A DNA stretch of 5,197 nt from Oscillospiraceae bacterium (GTDB lineage: Bacteria; Bacillota; Clostridia; Oscillospirales; Oscillospiraceae): NCBI GenBank assembly GCA_902766215.1, contig CACXCV010000248.1, positions 1-5,197 on the forward strand. The letters run 5' to 3'. Position 1 is the first letter of the stretch; each line of letters starts with the position of its first letter. The notes beneath the pieces are model-generated. The model saw only the letters and a program-made list of their open reading frames with translations, was not told where the DNA came from and ran no database searches. Made by a program: the position numbers and the translations under genes. Positions 1 through 5,197 of this stretch are shown one piece after another.

Positions 1-105
1 CACGCCAATCCACTTGTCGCGGTTGACGTCGTTGTGCTTTTTCACCCGGTGCAGCATCAGATACTGCCCGTCCCGCTCGATATAACAGAGCGTGGTGTGC
101 TTCAC
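1..105 (-). CDS. NUDIX hydrolase (MutT-like), N-terminal fragment
   Basis: Only the first 35 codons are present; the gene continues past the left edge. The peptide begins M(GTG)KHTTLCYIERDGQYLMLH and goes on through RVKKHNDVNRDKWIGV. This is the usual opening of MutT/8-oxo-dGTP diphosphatase-like NUDIX proteins of Bacillota: a first beta strand, a hairpin, the LMLHR strand, and a K-x-x-D-x-N-x-x-KW-I-G-V segment leading into the Gly-rich start of the domain. The catalytic NUDIX box (GX5EX7REUXEEXGU) would lie beyond the edge and cannot be checked. Family members hydrolyse nucleoside diphosphates linked to another moiety, often to sanitise oxidised nucleotides; the substrate here is unknown. 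The GTG start is chosen because a long Shine-Dalgarno match lies 9 bases upstream and the only nearby upstream ATG (within the SD) is followed directly by TGA. It is divergent from sfsA. The family call is fairly secure, the function is not. Confidence 0.8.
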   Translation of the reverse strand, partial: MKHTTLCYIERDGQYLMLHRVKKHNDVNRDKWIGV

Positions 106-109
106 AGCC

Positions 110-124
110 GATCACATCCTTTCT
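110..124 (-). promoter_or_regulatory. Extended ribosome binding site of the NUDIX gene
   Basis: On the minus strand this reads AGAAAGGATGTGATC. It differs at one base from AGAAAGGAGGTGATC, the full complement of the usual 3' end of bacterial 16S rRNA. The core AAGGAT occupies 115-120, leaving 9 bases before the GTG start at 103-105. It supports the GTG start. Confidence 0.75.
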
Positions 125-137
125 GTTTCTGCCGATG

Positions 138-166
138 ATTGTACACCATTCCCGCGCAAATGAAAA
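138..166 (-). promoter_or_regulatory. Probable sigma-A-type promoter for the NUDIX gene
   Basis: Read on the minus strand, a -35-like TTTTCA (161-166) is separated by exactly 17 bases from a -10 box TACAAT (138-143), which matches 5 of 6 bases of TATAAT. The -35 matches TTGACA at 4 of 6. Transcription would start near 131, giving a leader of about 26 bases that contains the ribosome binding site. This is a consensus match by eye only. No equally good promoter was found for sfsA on the other strand. Confidence 0.5.
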
Positions 167-173
167 GCGCGAA

Positions 174-179
174 AAGGAG
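174..179 (+). promoter_or_regulatory. Ribosome binding site of sfsA
   Basis: AAGGAG lies 5 bases before the ATG at 185 and fixes that start. No strong promoter for sfsA is visible between it and the NUDIX gene. A TATAAC at 81-86 inside the NUDIX coding region has no matching -35. Confidence 0.8.
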
Positions 180-184
180 CTGCC

Positions 185-874
185 ATGCAGTTTGACCATC
201 CCTGCCGGGGGACGTTTCTCTCCCGGCCCAATCGCTTTATTGCCCTGTGCCGCGTGGATGGGCGCGAGGTGCCCGTCCATGTAAAGAACACCGGCCGCCT
301 GCGGGAGCTGCTGCTCCCCGGGGCCGAGGTGCTGCTCAGCCGTGCCGGCGCGCCGGGGCGCAAAACCGCCTTTGACCTGCGCTGCGTCCGCGCCGGGACC
401 GGCTGGGTCTGCGTCGATTCGCAGGCGCCCAACGCGCTGGCGGCCGAGTGCCTGCCCGGGCTGCTGCCGGGGCTGCGGCGGCTCCTGCCCGAGCAGCGCT
501 ATGGCGAAAGCCGCTTCGACTTTGCCTTTGAAACCGACGCGGGGCAGGGCTTTGCCGAGGTGAAGGGCGTCACGCTGCTGCGGAATGGCATCGCCCTGTT
601 CCCCGACGCGCCGACCCTGCGCGGGGCGCGGCACCTGCGCGAGCTGGCCCGCGCCCGGGCCGAGGGCTATCAGGCGCTGGTGCTGTTTCTCATTCAGCGC
701 AAGGGCGCCCGCGCCCTGATGCCCAACCGGCAGACCCATCCGGACTTTGCCCTGGCGCTGGCCGAGGCGGCGGCGGCCGGGGTGCGCCTGTGCGCCATGG
801 ACTGCCTGGTCACAGCCGAGCAAACCGTGGCGGATGCGCCGGTGCCGGTGATTCTTGATGATTTGGAGGAATGA
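185..874 (+). CDS. sfsA: SfsA family protein (sugar fermentation stimulation / DNA-binding nuclease-fold)
   Basis: The 229-aa product is close in length to E. coli SfsA (234 aa) and appears complete. Family motifs are clear in order: an N-terminal OB-like part with RPNRFIA (14-20) and HVKNTGRLRELLLPGA (32-47), then a PD-(D/E)XK-like core with RFDF (110-113, Asp112), AEVKGVTL (124-131, Glu125 and Lys127), FPDAPTLRGARHL (139-151) and the C-terminal LMPNRQTHPDFALAL (178-192). E. coli SfsA was described as a DNA-binding protein whose overexpression stimulates maltose metabolism. The fold and the Asp/Glu-x-Lys residues suggest nuclease-like activity, but the physiological role is poorly defined. 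The start is set by AAGGAG 5 bases upstream. It is first in a tight operon: its 3' end carries the ribosome binding site of the next gene, 3 bases away, so translation of the two is probably coupled. The family assignment is secure. Confidence 0.95.
   Translation: MQFDHPCRGTFLSRPNRFIALCRVDGREVPVHVKNTGRLRELLLPGAEVLLSRAGAPGRKTAFDLRCVRAGTGWVCVDSQAPNALAAECLPGLLPGLRRLLPEQRYGESRFDFAFETDAGQGFAEVKGVTLLRNGIALFPDAPTLRGARHLRELARARAEGYQALVLFLIQRKGARALMPNRQTHPDFALALAEAAAAGVRLCAMDCLVTAEQTVADAPVPVILDDLEE
865..869 (+). promoter_or_regulatory. Ribosome binding site deciding the GTG start of the deacylase gene
   Basis: GGAGG sits within the last codons of sfsA, 8 bases before GTG at 878. The ATG at 871 overlaps the sfsA stop but is in a different reading frame from the deacylase, so GTG is the supported start. 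Confidence 0.75.
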
Positions 875-877
875 TCC

Positions 878-1447
878 GTGTCCATTGCCTTTGACCCGAC
901 CCTGTATCATGGCCGCCCGGCCGACGAGGCCGGCCGCCTGCCGCGGGAGACGGCAGTGTACGATCTGCTGGAGCGGCTGGCGATCCCCTTTGTCCGGGTG
1001 GATCACGCGCCGGCGGCCACCATCGACGACTGCGGCGGCATCGACGCGCTGCTGGGCACGCCGATGTGCAAAAATCTGTTTCTCTGCAACCGGCAGAAGA
1101 CGGCTTTTTATCTGCTGCTGCTCCCCGGGCACAAGCCCCTGCACACCAGGGATCTGTCCGCCCAGTTGGGCGTGGCGCGGCTGAGCTTTGCCGATGCGGC
1201 ATATATGGAGCGGTTTTTGACCATTTCCCCGGGTGCAGTGAGCGTGATGGGTCTGATGAACGACCACGATCACCGCGTGCAGCTGGTGCTTGACCGCCCG
1301 GTGGCAGAGGCCCGCTGGCTGGGCTGCCACCCCTGTGTAAACACCAGCTCGCTGCGCCTAGCCACGGCCGACCTGCTGGAGCGGTTTCTGCCGGCGGTGG
1401 GCCATGCGCCGGTGTATGTCGATCTGCCGGAGGAGGGAGCGCCATGA
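878..1447 (+). CDS. YbaK/ProXp-ala-type prolyl-tRNA editing protein (Ala-tRNA(Pro) deacylase)
   Basis: This 189-aa protein matches the free-standing editing domain related to the ProRS INS domain (YbaK/ProX family; ProXp-ala, called PrdX in amino-acid-fermenting clostridia). Visible motifs are the helix ETAVYDLLERL (24-34), VDHAPAATIDDC (41-52), the active-site stretch CKNLFLCN (64-71) with the conserved Lys65-Asn66, SPGAVSVMGLMND (117-129), and GCHPCVNTSSL (149-159) with His151. Family members hydrolyse alanine wrongly attached to tRNA(Pro) by prolyl-tRNA synthetase, in trans and in the cytoplasm. The long conserved GLMND and HPCVNTSS segments fit ProXp-ala/PrdX better than YbaK Cys-tRNA(Pro) deacylases, but substrate preference is inferred. 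The GTG start has GGAGG 8 bases upstream. The stop overlaps the next gene (ATGA). It sits between sfsA and a GNAT gene, not beside a visible proS or proline reductase gene. Confidence 0.88.
   Translation: MSIAFDPTLYHGRPADEAGRLPRETAVYDLLERLAIPFVRVDHAPAATIDDCGGIDALLGTPMCKNLFLCNRQKTAFYLLLLPGHKPLHTRDLSAQLGVARLSFADAAYMERFLTISPGAVSVMGLMNDHDHRVQLVLDRPVAEARWLGCHPCVNTSSLRLATADLLERFLPAVGHAPVYVDLPEEGAP
1431..1436 (+). promoter_or_regulatory. Ribosome binding site of the GNAT gene
   Basis: AGGAGG lies inside the 3' end of the deacylase gene, 7 bases before the ATG at 1444. Together with the ATGA overlap it indicates coupled translation. Confidence 0.8.
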
Positions 1448-1980
1448 TCATCCGTTCGGCCAAGCCGGCCGATCTGCCGCAGCTGCGGGCTATCTACGCG
1501 CCCTATGTGCTGCACACTACCGTGTCCTTTGAGTACCGCGTGCCCAGCCGCGAGGAGTTTGCCGCCCGGTTTGCGCGGATCACGCGCCGTTTTCCCTGGT
1601 TGGTGGCCGAGGAGGACGGCTGCATTCTGGGTTATGCCTATGGCGACCTGCCCTTTGCCCGCGCGGCCTATGCCTGGGACGCCGAAACCTCGATCTATAT
1701 CCGGCAGGACTGCCGGGGCCGCGGCCTGGGACGGGCGCTCTATGCCGCGTTGGAGCCCCTGCTGGCGGAGATGGGCTTCTGCAACCTCTATGCCATTGTC
1801 ACCGGAGAAAATGCGGCCTCGCTGGCCTTTCACGAGCGGCTGGGCTATGTCCGCGCGGCGGAGCTGCCCCGGGCGGGGTATAAGTTTGGCCGCTGGCACA
1901 GCACCGTCTGGCTGCTGAAGGTGCTGGCCCAGGAGCCGGGCCCGGCGCCGCTGCCGCCGGCCGATCCCCGCGACTGCTGA
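1444..1980 (+). CDS. GNAT family N-acetyltransferase (phosphinothricin acetyltransferase/MnaT-like)
   Basis: The 178-aa product is a single GNAT domain. It opens with IRSAKPADLPQLRAIYAPYV (3-22), continues with HTTVSFEYRVPSREEF (24-39), strands LVAEEDGCILGYAYG (53-67) and AETSIYIRQD (80-89), then the acetyl-CoA pyrophosphate loop RGRGLG (91-96, fitting R-x-x-G-x-G). It ends with ENAASLAFHERLGY (122-135) and the final strand WHSTVWLLKVL (151-161). The early IYAPYV...TTVSFE segment is characteristic of the Pat/YncA (MnaT) subgroup, which acetylates the amino group of compounds such as phosphinothricin or methionine derivatives. The true substrate is unknown and resistance should not be assumed. 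A Pro/Ala-rich tail of about 17 residues (162-178) ending in Cys follows the domain. Its start codon overlaps the deacylase stop. It is last in the operon, with a hairpin 38 bases downstream. Confidence 0.88.
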   Translation: MIIRSAKPADLPQLRAIYAPYVLHTTVSFEYRVPSREEFAARFARITRRFPWLVAEEDGCILGYAYGDLPFARAAYAWDAETSIYIRQDCRGRGLGRALYAALEPLLAEMGFCNLYAIVTGENAASLAFHERLGYVRAAELPRAGYKFGRWHSTVWLLKVLAQEPGPAPLPPADPRDC

Positions 1981-2018
1981 CGCGCCTGAAAGAATCAAAC
2001 AGAGCGGAAAGAAGCAGA

Positions 2019-2058
2019 CCGGGCGCGATGCGAACCATTCGCATCGCGCCCGGGTTTT
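2019..2058 (+). terminator. Intrinsic terminator-like hairpin between convergent operons
   Basis: A perfect 16-bp stem (2019-2034 with 2038-2053, arms CCGGGCGCGATGCGAA and its complement) encloses a 3-base CCA loop and is followed by GTTTTGG (2054-2060). Plus-strand transcripts from the sfsA operon would form a very stable GC-rich hairpin with a short four-U tract. On the minus strand the hairpin lies 20 bases beyond the second permease gene stop and is followed by only mildly T-rich sequence (TCTGCTTCTTT), so it may serve both operons, less clearly for the transporter. The 93-base gap holds nothing else that I can see. Confidence 0.82.
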
Positions 2059-2073
2059 GGCACTTTGATCGGT

Positions 2074-3069
2074 TTATCGCTCTTCGCGGAAATAGGGCTG
2101 CCCCAGACTCTCGGGGGGCTGGTTTTCGCGCTTGTTGCGCATGCTGGTGATGACCAGCACCACGATGGTGACCACATAGGGCAGCATCTTATACAGCTCG
2201 GTCACCGAGAGGTTGGTGCCCGAGGGGATAAACGAGTGGAGAATGTACAGCCCGCCGAAGAGGAACGAGGCCAGCACGCCCACGTTGGGCCGCCAGATGG
2301 TGAAGATGACCAGCGCAATGGCCAGCCACCCGCGGTCGCCGAAGGCGTCATTGGACCACACGCCGCAGGCATAGTCCATCACATAGTACAGGCCGCCCAG
2401 GCCGGCAATGACGCTGCCTACGCAGGTGGCGACATACTTGTATTTTTTGATGTTGATGCCGGCGGCGTCGGCCGTGGCAGGGCTTTCGCCCACGGCGCGC
2501 AGCTGCAGGCCCACGCGGGTGCGCTTGAGCACATAGGCGGAAACCAGCGCGATGACAATGGCCAGATAGGCCAGAAAGCCACAGGACAGGAATATCTGCC
2601 CGAACCAGCCCAGCTTGGAGGCAAAGGGCAGGCTCTTGCTGAAATAGCTGCTGGTGGTGGACAGGGCGATGGAGGGCACCTCGCTGCCGGTGATTTTAAT
2701 CAGCGAACCGCCGAAGAAGTTGCCGAAGCCGATGCCAAAGGTGGTAATGGCCAGACCTGTCACGTTCTGGTTGGCGCGGAGGTTGACCGTGAGAAAGCAA
2801 TAGAGCAGACCCATCAGCAGCGAACCGAGCATGGAGGACAGCAGCGGGATGAGGATGACCAGCAGCGCGTTGGCGTCGGCCGCGGAGGCAAGCGTCTGCT
2901 CATAGAGAAACGCGCCGATGACGCCGCTGATGCCGCCCACATACATGATGCCGGGGATGCCCAGGTTGAGGTTGCCGGACTTTTCCGTCAGGGTCTCGCC
3001 GGTGGCGCCATAGAGCAGGGGAATGCTCTGCACCACGGCGCGGGGGATGAAGGAAACAAGATCAAACAT
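2074..3069 (-). CDS. ABC transporter permease, BMP-type nucleoside importer (NupQ/YufQ-like)
   Basis: This 331-aa polytopic membrane protein belongs to the BPD_transp_2 (RbsC/LivH-like) permease family. The strongest signature is near the N-terminus, GATGETLTEKSGNLNLGIPG (21-40), typical of the second permease of BMP-type nucleoside importers such as Bacillus NupQ (about 319 aa). VNLRANQNVTGLAI (95-108) and the cytoplasmic coupling loop RAVGESPATADAAGI (191-205) follow. About eight or more hydrophobic segments are visible, for example near 67-95, 161-181, 213-230, 249-280 and 297-310. It would pair with the preceding permease to form the channel. The ATG lies 4 bases after the previous stop region, with AAAGGAGG at 3082-3089, a rather long 12-base spacing. 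The last 20 residues are polar and variable. It appears to be the last gene of the transporter operon. Substrate (purine or pyrimidine nucleosides) is inferred from family. Confidence 0.9.
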   Translation of the reverse strand: MFDLVSFIPRAVVQSIPLLYGATGETLTEKSGNLNLGIPGIMYVGGISGVIGAFLYEQTLASAADANALLVILIPLLSSMLGSLLMGLLYCFLTVNLRANQNVTGLAITTFGIGFGNFFGGSLIKITGSEVPSIALSTTSSYFSKSLPFASKLGWFGQIFLSCGFLAYLAIVIALVSAYVLKRTRVGLQLRAVGESPATADAAGINIKKYKYVATCVGSVIAGLGGLYYVMDYACGVWSNDAFGDRGWLAIALVIFTIWRPNVGVLASFLFGGLYILHSFIPSGTNLSVTELYKMLPYVVTIVVLVITSMRNKRENQPPESLGQPYFREER

Positions 3070-3073
3070 GTGC

Positions 3074-4171
3074 TCAGCGCTCCTCCTTTACGAACTTGCG
3101 GAAGTGAATCTGATAGGTGATGAAAAACTCGCTTCCGATGATGAAGAACAGAATGATGCCCGTGAGGATATCGCCAAAGGAGTGATTCAGGCGGAAGATG
3201 GTGGAGATTTCGCTGGCGCCGCGGTCGAGGAACACCAGCAGGAAGCTGGAAAATACCATGGCTAGGGGATTGAACTTGGCCAGCCACGACACCATAACCG
3301 CTGTGAAGCCGCGGCCACCGGCGATGGTGGTGGTAATGGTGTGGTTGGTGCCGCCCACCAGCAGCAGGCCCGCGATGCCGCACACCGCGCCCGAGAGCAG
3401 CATGGTGCGGATGATGACCTTTTCCACCTTGATGCCCACATAGCGGGCGGTGCGCTCGCTCTCGCCCACCACGGAGATCTCATAGCCATGCTTGCTGTAG
3501 TTAAGGTAGACATACATGCCCACCGTCAGCGCCGCCACGATCAGAATGTTGAGCAGATATTTATACTCGCCGATCTGCGGCAGCCAGCCGGCCTGGGTCA
3601 CCTGGTTAATGATACCCAGCTTGCCGGTGCCCTTGGGCACCTGCCATACAATGGAAAAGGCGACCAGCTGCGTGGCCACATAGTTCATCATCAGCGTAAA
3701 CAGCGTGTCGTTGGTGTTCCATTTTGCCTTGAAAATGGCGGGAATTACCGCCCAGATGGCGCCAGCCGCGATGCTGGCGGCCACCATGACGAGGATCAGC
3801 AGCCAGTTGGGCAGCACGTCGCCCAGATAGATCATGCAGGCTGCGGTAGCCAGGCCGCCGATGAGCACCTGACCCTCGCCGCCGATGTTCCAGAAGCGCA
3901 TTTTGAACGCCGGGGTTACTGCCAGCGAGATGCACAGCAGAATGGCAATGTCCTGACCCAGGATCCACAGCTTGCGCGGCGTGCCGAAGGCGCCCTGCAG
4001 CATGGTGGCGTAGATGGACAGCGGGTTTTCGCCCGTGAGCAGCATGGTAACCAGCGCGCAGGCGACCAGGGCCAGCAGGATGGCAGCCCCGCGGATGGCC
4101 CAGGCACGATACCAGGGCAGCGCCTTGCGCTTGGAGATGTGAATCAGCGGAACATGGTTTTTCTTATTCAT
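3074..4171 (-). CDS. ABC transporter permease, BMP-type nucleoside importer (NupP/YufP-like)
   Basis: This 365-aa membrane protein is the first permease of the importer, similar in length to Bacillus NupP (about 348 aa). A short basic cytoplasmic N-terminus (1-25, with KK and KRK) precedes the first membrane helix (about 26-46). Family motifs follow: AFKMRFWNIGGEGQVLIGG (88-106), KAKWNTNDTLFTLMMNYVA (148-166), the coupling loop VVGESERTARYVGI (234-247), and GGRGFTAVMVSWLAKFNPLA (285-304). Further hydrophobic segments lie around 73-86, 103-117, 122-146, 205-224, 256-273, 302-315 and 335-351. The start overlaps the ATPase stop by 8 bases (ATGAATAA), and a GGGAGGGGAG binding site lies at 4179-4188 inside the ATPase gene. 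The stop is 4 bases before the next permease start. Together these show a tightly coupled operon. The pairing with the other permease and the NupO-like ATPase makes the role firm; the exact nucleoside is not known. Confidence 0.9.
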   Translation of the reverse strand: MNKKNHVPLIHISKRKALPWYRAWAIRGAAILLALVACALVTMLLTGENPLSIYATMLQGAFGTPRKLWILGQDIAILLCISLAVTPAFKMRFWNIGGEGQVLIGGLATAACMIYLGDVLPNWLLILVMVAASIAAGAIWAVIPAIFKAKWNTNDTLFTLMMNYVATQLVAFSIVWQVPKGTGKLGIINQVTQAGWLPQIGEYKYLLNILIVAALTVGMYVYLNYSKHGYEISVVGESERTARYVGIKVEKVIIRTMLLSGAVCGIAGLLLVGGTNHTITTTIAGGRGFTAVMVSWLAKFNPLAMVFSSFLLVFLDRGASEISTIFRLNHSFGDILTGIILFFIIGSEFFITYQIHFRKFVKEER

Positions 4172-5197
4172 GGGCTTGCTCCCCTCCCAGCCGGGTCATC
4201 ATCATGCCGACCTGGTTTTTCTCCGCGCTGCGGCCGTCGAGAATGCCGCTGACCTTGCCGCCGCAGAGCACCAGAATCCGGTCGCACAGCTCCAGCAGCA
4301 CGTCCAGATCCTCGCCCACATAGATCACGGCGACGCCCCGGGCCTTCTGCTGGTTGATGAGGTCATAGATGGTATACGACGAGTTGATGTCCAGGCCGCG
4401 CACAGCATAGGCCGTCAGCAGCACCGTGGGCGCCGAGGCAATCTCGCGCCCCACCAGCACCTTCTGCACGTTGCCGCCGGAGAGCCGGCGCACCGGCGTG
4501 GACACGCTGGGCGTGTTGACGTCCAGCTCCTTCACCACGCGCTCGGCCAGCTTTTTCGGCGCCTTGCGGTCGGCAAACAGCGAGTGGCCGCGCCGGAACG
4601 AGCGCAGCATCATGTTGTCCGTCAGGTCCATGTTGCCCACCAGGCCCATGCCCAGCCGGTCCTCGGGCACAAACGACAGCGACACGCCCAGCTTGGCAAT
4701 CTCCAGCGGATCCTTGCCGATCAGCTCGTCGGTGACCCCGCTGTCCTCCACATAGCGGATGCTGCCGGACTCGACGGGCTGCAGGCCGGCAATGGCCTCC
4801 AGCAGCTCCTTCTGGCCGCAGCCGGAAATGCCGGCAATACCCAGAATCTCGCCCGAGCGGGCGGTAAAGCTCACGTCCTCCAGCTTGAGAATGCCGTCGG
4901 CGTTGCGCACGGTCAGGCCCTTCACCTCGATGCGGGGCTTGGGATCCTTCGGCTCGGGGCGGTCAATGTTCAGCTCCACAGGGTGACCGACCATCATGTT
5001 GGTCATCTCCTGGGCGTTGGTCTGGCTGGTAAGCATGTCGCCCACAAAACGCCCGCGGTTGAGAATCGCCACCCGGTCGGACAGCGACTCGACCTCGTGC
5101 ATCTTGTGCGTGATGATGACAATCGCCTTGCCGGCGTCGCGCATGTTGCGCAGCACGGCAAAGAGCTTGTCCGTCTCCTGCGGGGTCAGCACGGCGG
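4164..5197 (-). CDS. ABC transporter ATP-binding protein, double-domain nucleoside/sugar type (NupO/RbsA-like), N-terminus missing
   Basis: The gene enters from the right edge; 343 whole codons plus 2 bases are present. Full-length relatives have about 510 residues, so roughly a third is missing. The visible part starts in the D-loop of the first nucleotide-binding domain: (T)AVLTPQE, the usual continuation of DEPT. ITHKMHEV (H-loop His) follows at 5104-5127. The second domain begins near PRIEVKGL (about 4937). It has a family-style degenerate Walker A, GISGCGQKEL (4803-4832), FVPEDRLGMGLV (4638-4673), the signature LSGGNVQK (4461-4484), TAYAVRGLD (4389-4415) in the Walker B/D-loop position, and VGEDLDVLLEL (4287-4319) where an H-loop would be. 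It is cytoplasmic and powers both downstream permeases. Its stop overlaps the first permease start by 8 bases. The altered second ATP site is likely of low or no hydrolytic activity, with the first domain doing catalysis; that is inference. Confidence 0.92.
   Translation of the reverse strand, partial: AVLTPQETDKLFAVLRNMRDAGKAIVIITHKMHEVESLSDRVAILNRGRFVGDMLTSQTNAQEMTNMMVGHPVELNIDRPEPKDPKPRIEVKGLTVRNADGILKLEDVSFTARSGEILGIAGISGCGQKELLEAIAGLQPVESGSIRYVEDSGVTDELIGKDPLEIAKLGVSLSFVPEDRLGMGLVGNMDLTDNMMLRSFRRGHSLFADRKAPKKLAERVVKELDVNTPSVSTPVRRLSGGNVQKVLVGREIASAPTVLLTAYAVRGLDINSSYTIYDLINQQKARGVAVIYVGEDLDVLLELCDRILVLCGGKVSGILDGRSAEKNQVGMMMTRLGGEQAHE

Noticed and set aside
23..28. TTGACG as a possible -35 box for sfsA
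   Set aside because: No TATAAT-like sequence occurs at the right distance; it lies within NUDIX coding sequence.
81..86. TATAAC as a possible -10 box for sfsA
   Set aside because: There is no acceptable -35 at 16-18 bases upstream and no extended -10 TG; it falls inside the NUDIX coding region and is likely chance.
1924..1977. Pro/Ala-rich tail of the GNAT protein as a possible fused extra domain
   Set aside because: It is only about 17 residues with low complexity; it most likely reflects C-terminal drift in GC-rich DNA, not a domain.
1270..1998. A 242-codon minus-strand open frame opposite the GNAT and deacylase genes
   Set aside because: It lies opposite two motif-supported, well-initiated genes, has no family features of its own, and its length is explained by high GC and few stop codons.
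2065..3120. A 351-codon plus-strand open frame antisense to the second permease gene
   Set aside because: Its translation is rich in Gly, Gln, His, Asp and Ala in the pattern expected from reading a GC-rich membrane-protein gene backwards. It has no ribosome binding site or recognisable motif, and the minus-strand frame has clear family motifs.
3341..4252. A 303-codon plus-strand open frame antisense to the first permease gene
   Set aside because: It has the same His/Gln/Gly-rich shadow composition, lies opposite well-conserved permease motifs, and has no initiation signal.
1..5197. Mobile elements, CRISPR arrays, tRNA/rRNA genes, riboswitches
   Set aside because: No repeat-spacer pattern, transposase-like reading frame, terminal inverted repeats or RNA-gene signature was seen on either strand by eye; gaps between genes are under 100 bases.

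Overview
The window looks like chromosomal DNA from a GC-rich member of the Clostridia (Bacillota), perhaps an Oscillospiraceae-type gut anaerobe. The reasons are strong AGGAGG-type ribosome binding sites before almost every gene, a clostridial-style prolyl-tRNA editing protein, and a BMP-type nucleoside ABC transporter resembling Bacillus NupOPQ. The organism assignment is inference. GC content is high by eye, with G/C-ending codons throughout. Nothing points to a phage, plasmid, transposon, CRISPR array or RNA gene.

Layout. (1) Positions 1-105, minus strand: the first 35 codons of a probable NUDIX hydrolase, running off the left edge. (2) Positions 106-184: a short divergent intergenic region with a good promoter for the NUDIX gene and the sfsA ribosome binding site. 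(3) Positions 185-1980, plus strand: a tight three-gene operon of sfsA, a YbaK/ProXp-ala-type Ala-tRNA(Pro) deacylase (GTG start, 3 bases after sfsA) and a GNAT acetyltransferase (4-base ATGA overlap). (4) Positions 1981-2073: the convergent intergenic region, dominated by a perfect 16-bp hairpin that probably terminates transcription. (5) Positions 2074-5197, minus strand: the 3' part of an ABC importer operon. In transcription order it holds the ATPase (5' end beyond the right edge), a first permease (365 aa) and a second permease (331 aa), separated by an 8-base overlap and a 4-base gap.

How the genes work together. The minus-strand trio is a coherent importer: one double-domain ATPase energises a heterodimeric membrane channel, probably for nucleosides. 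Its lipoprotein receptor is not in the window and would be expected upstream, beyond the right edge. The plus-strand trio is translationally coupled but has no obvious shared pathway: a predicted PD-(D/E)XK-like nucleic-acid protein, a translation-fidelity enzyme and a small-molecule acetyltransferase.

I found no convincing undescribed system; this is mostly ordinary core-genome content. The points most worth a second look are the degenerate second nucleotide-binding domain of the ATPase, the near-perfect match of the NUDIX leader to the 16S anti-Shine-Dalgarno sequence, and the sfsA/deacylase/GNAT coupling.
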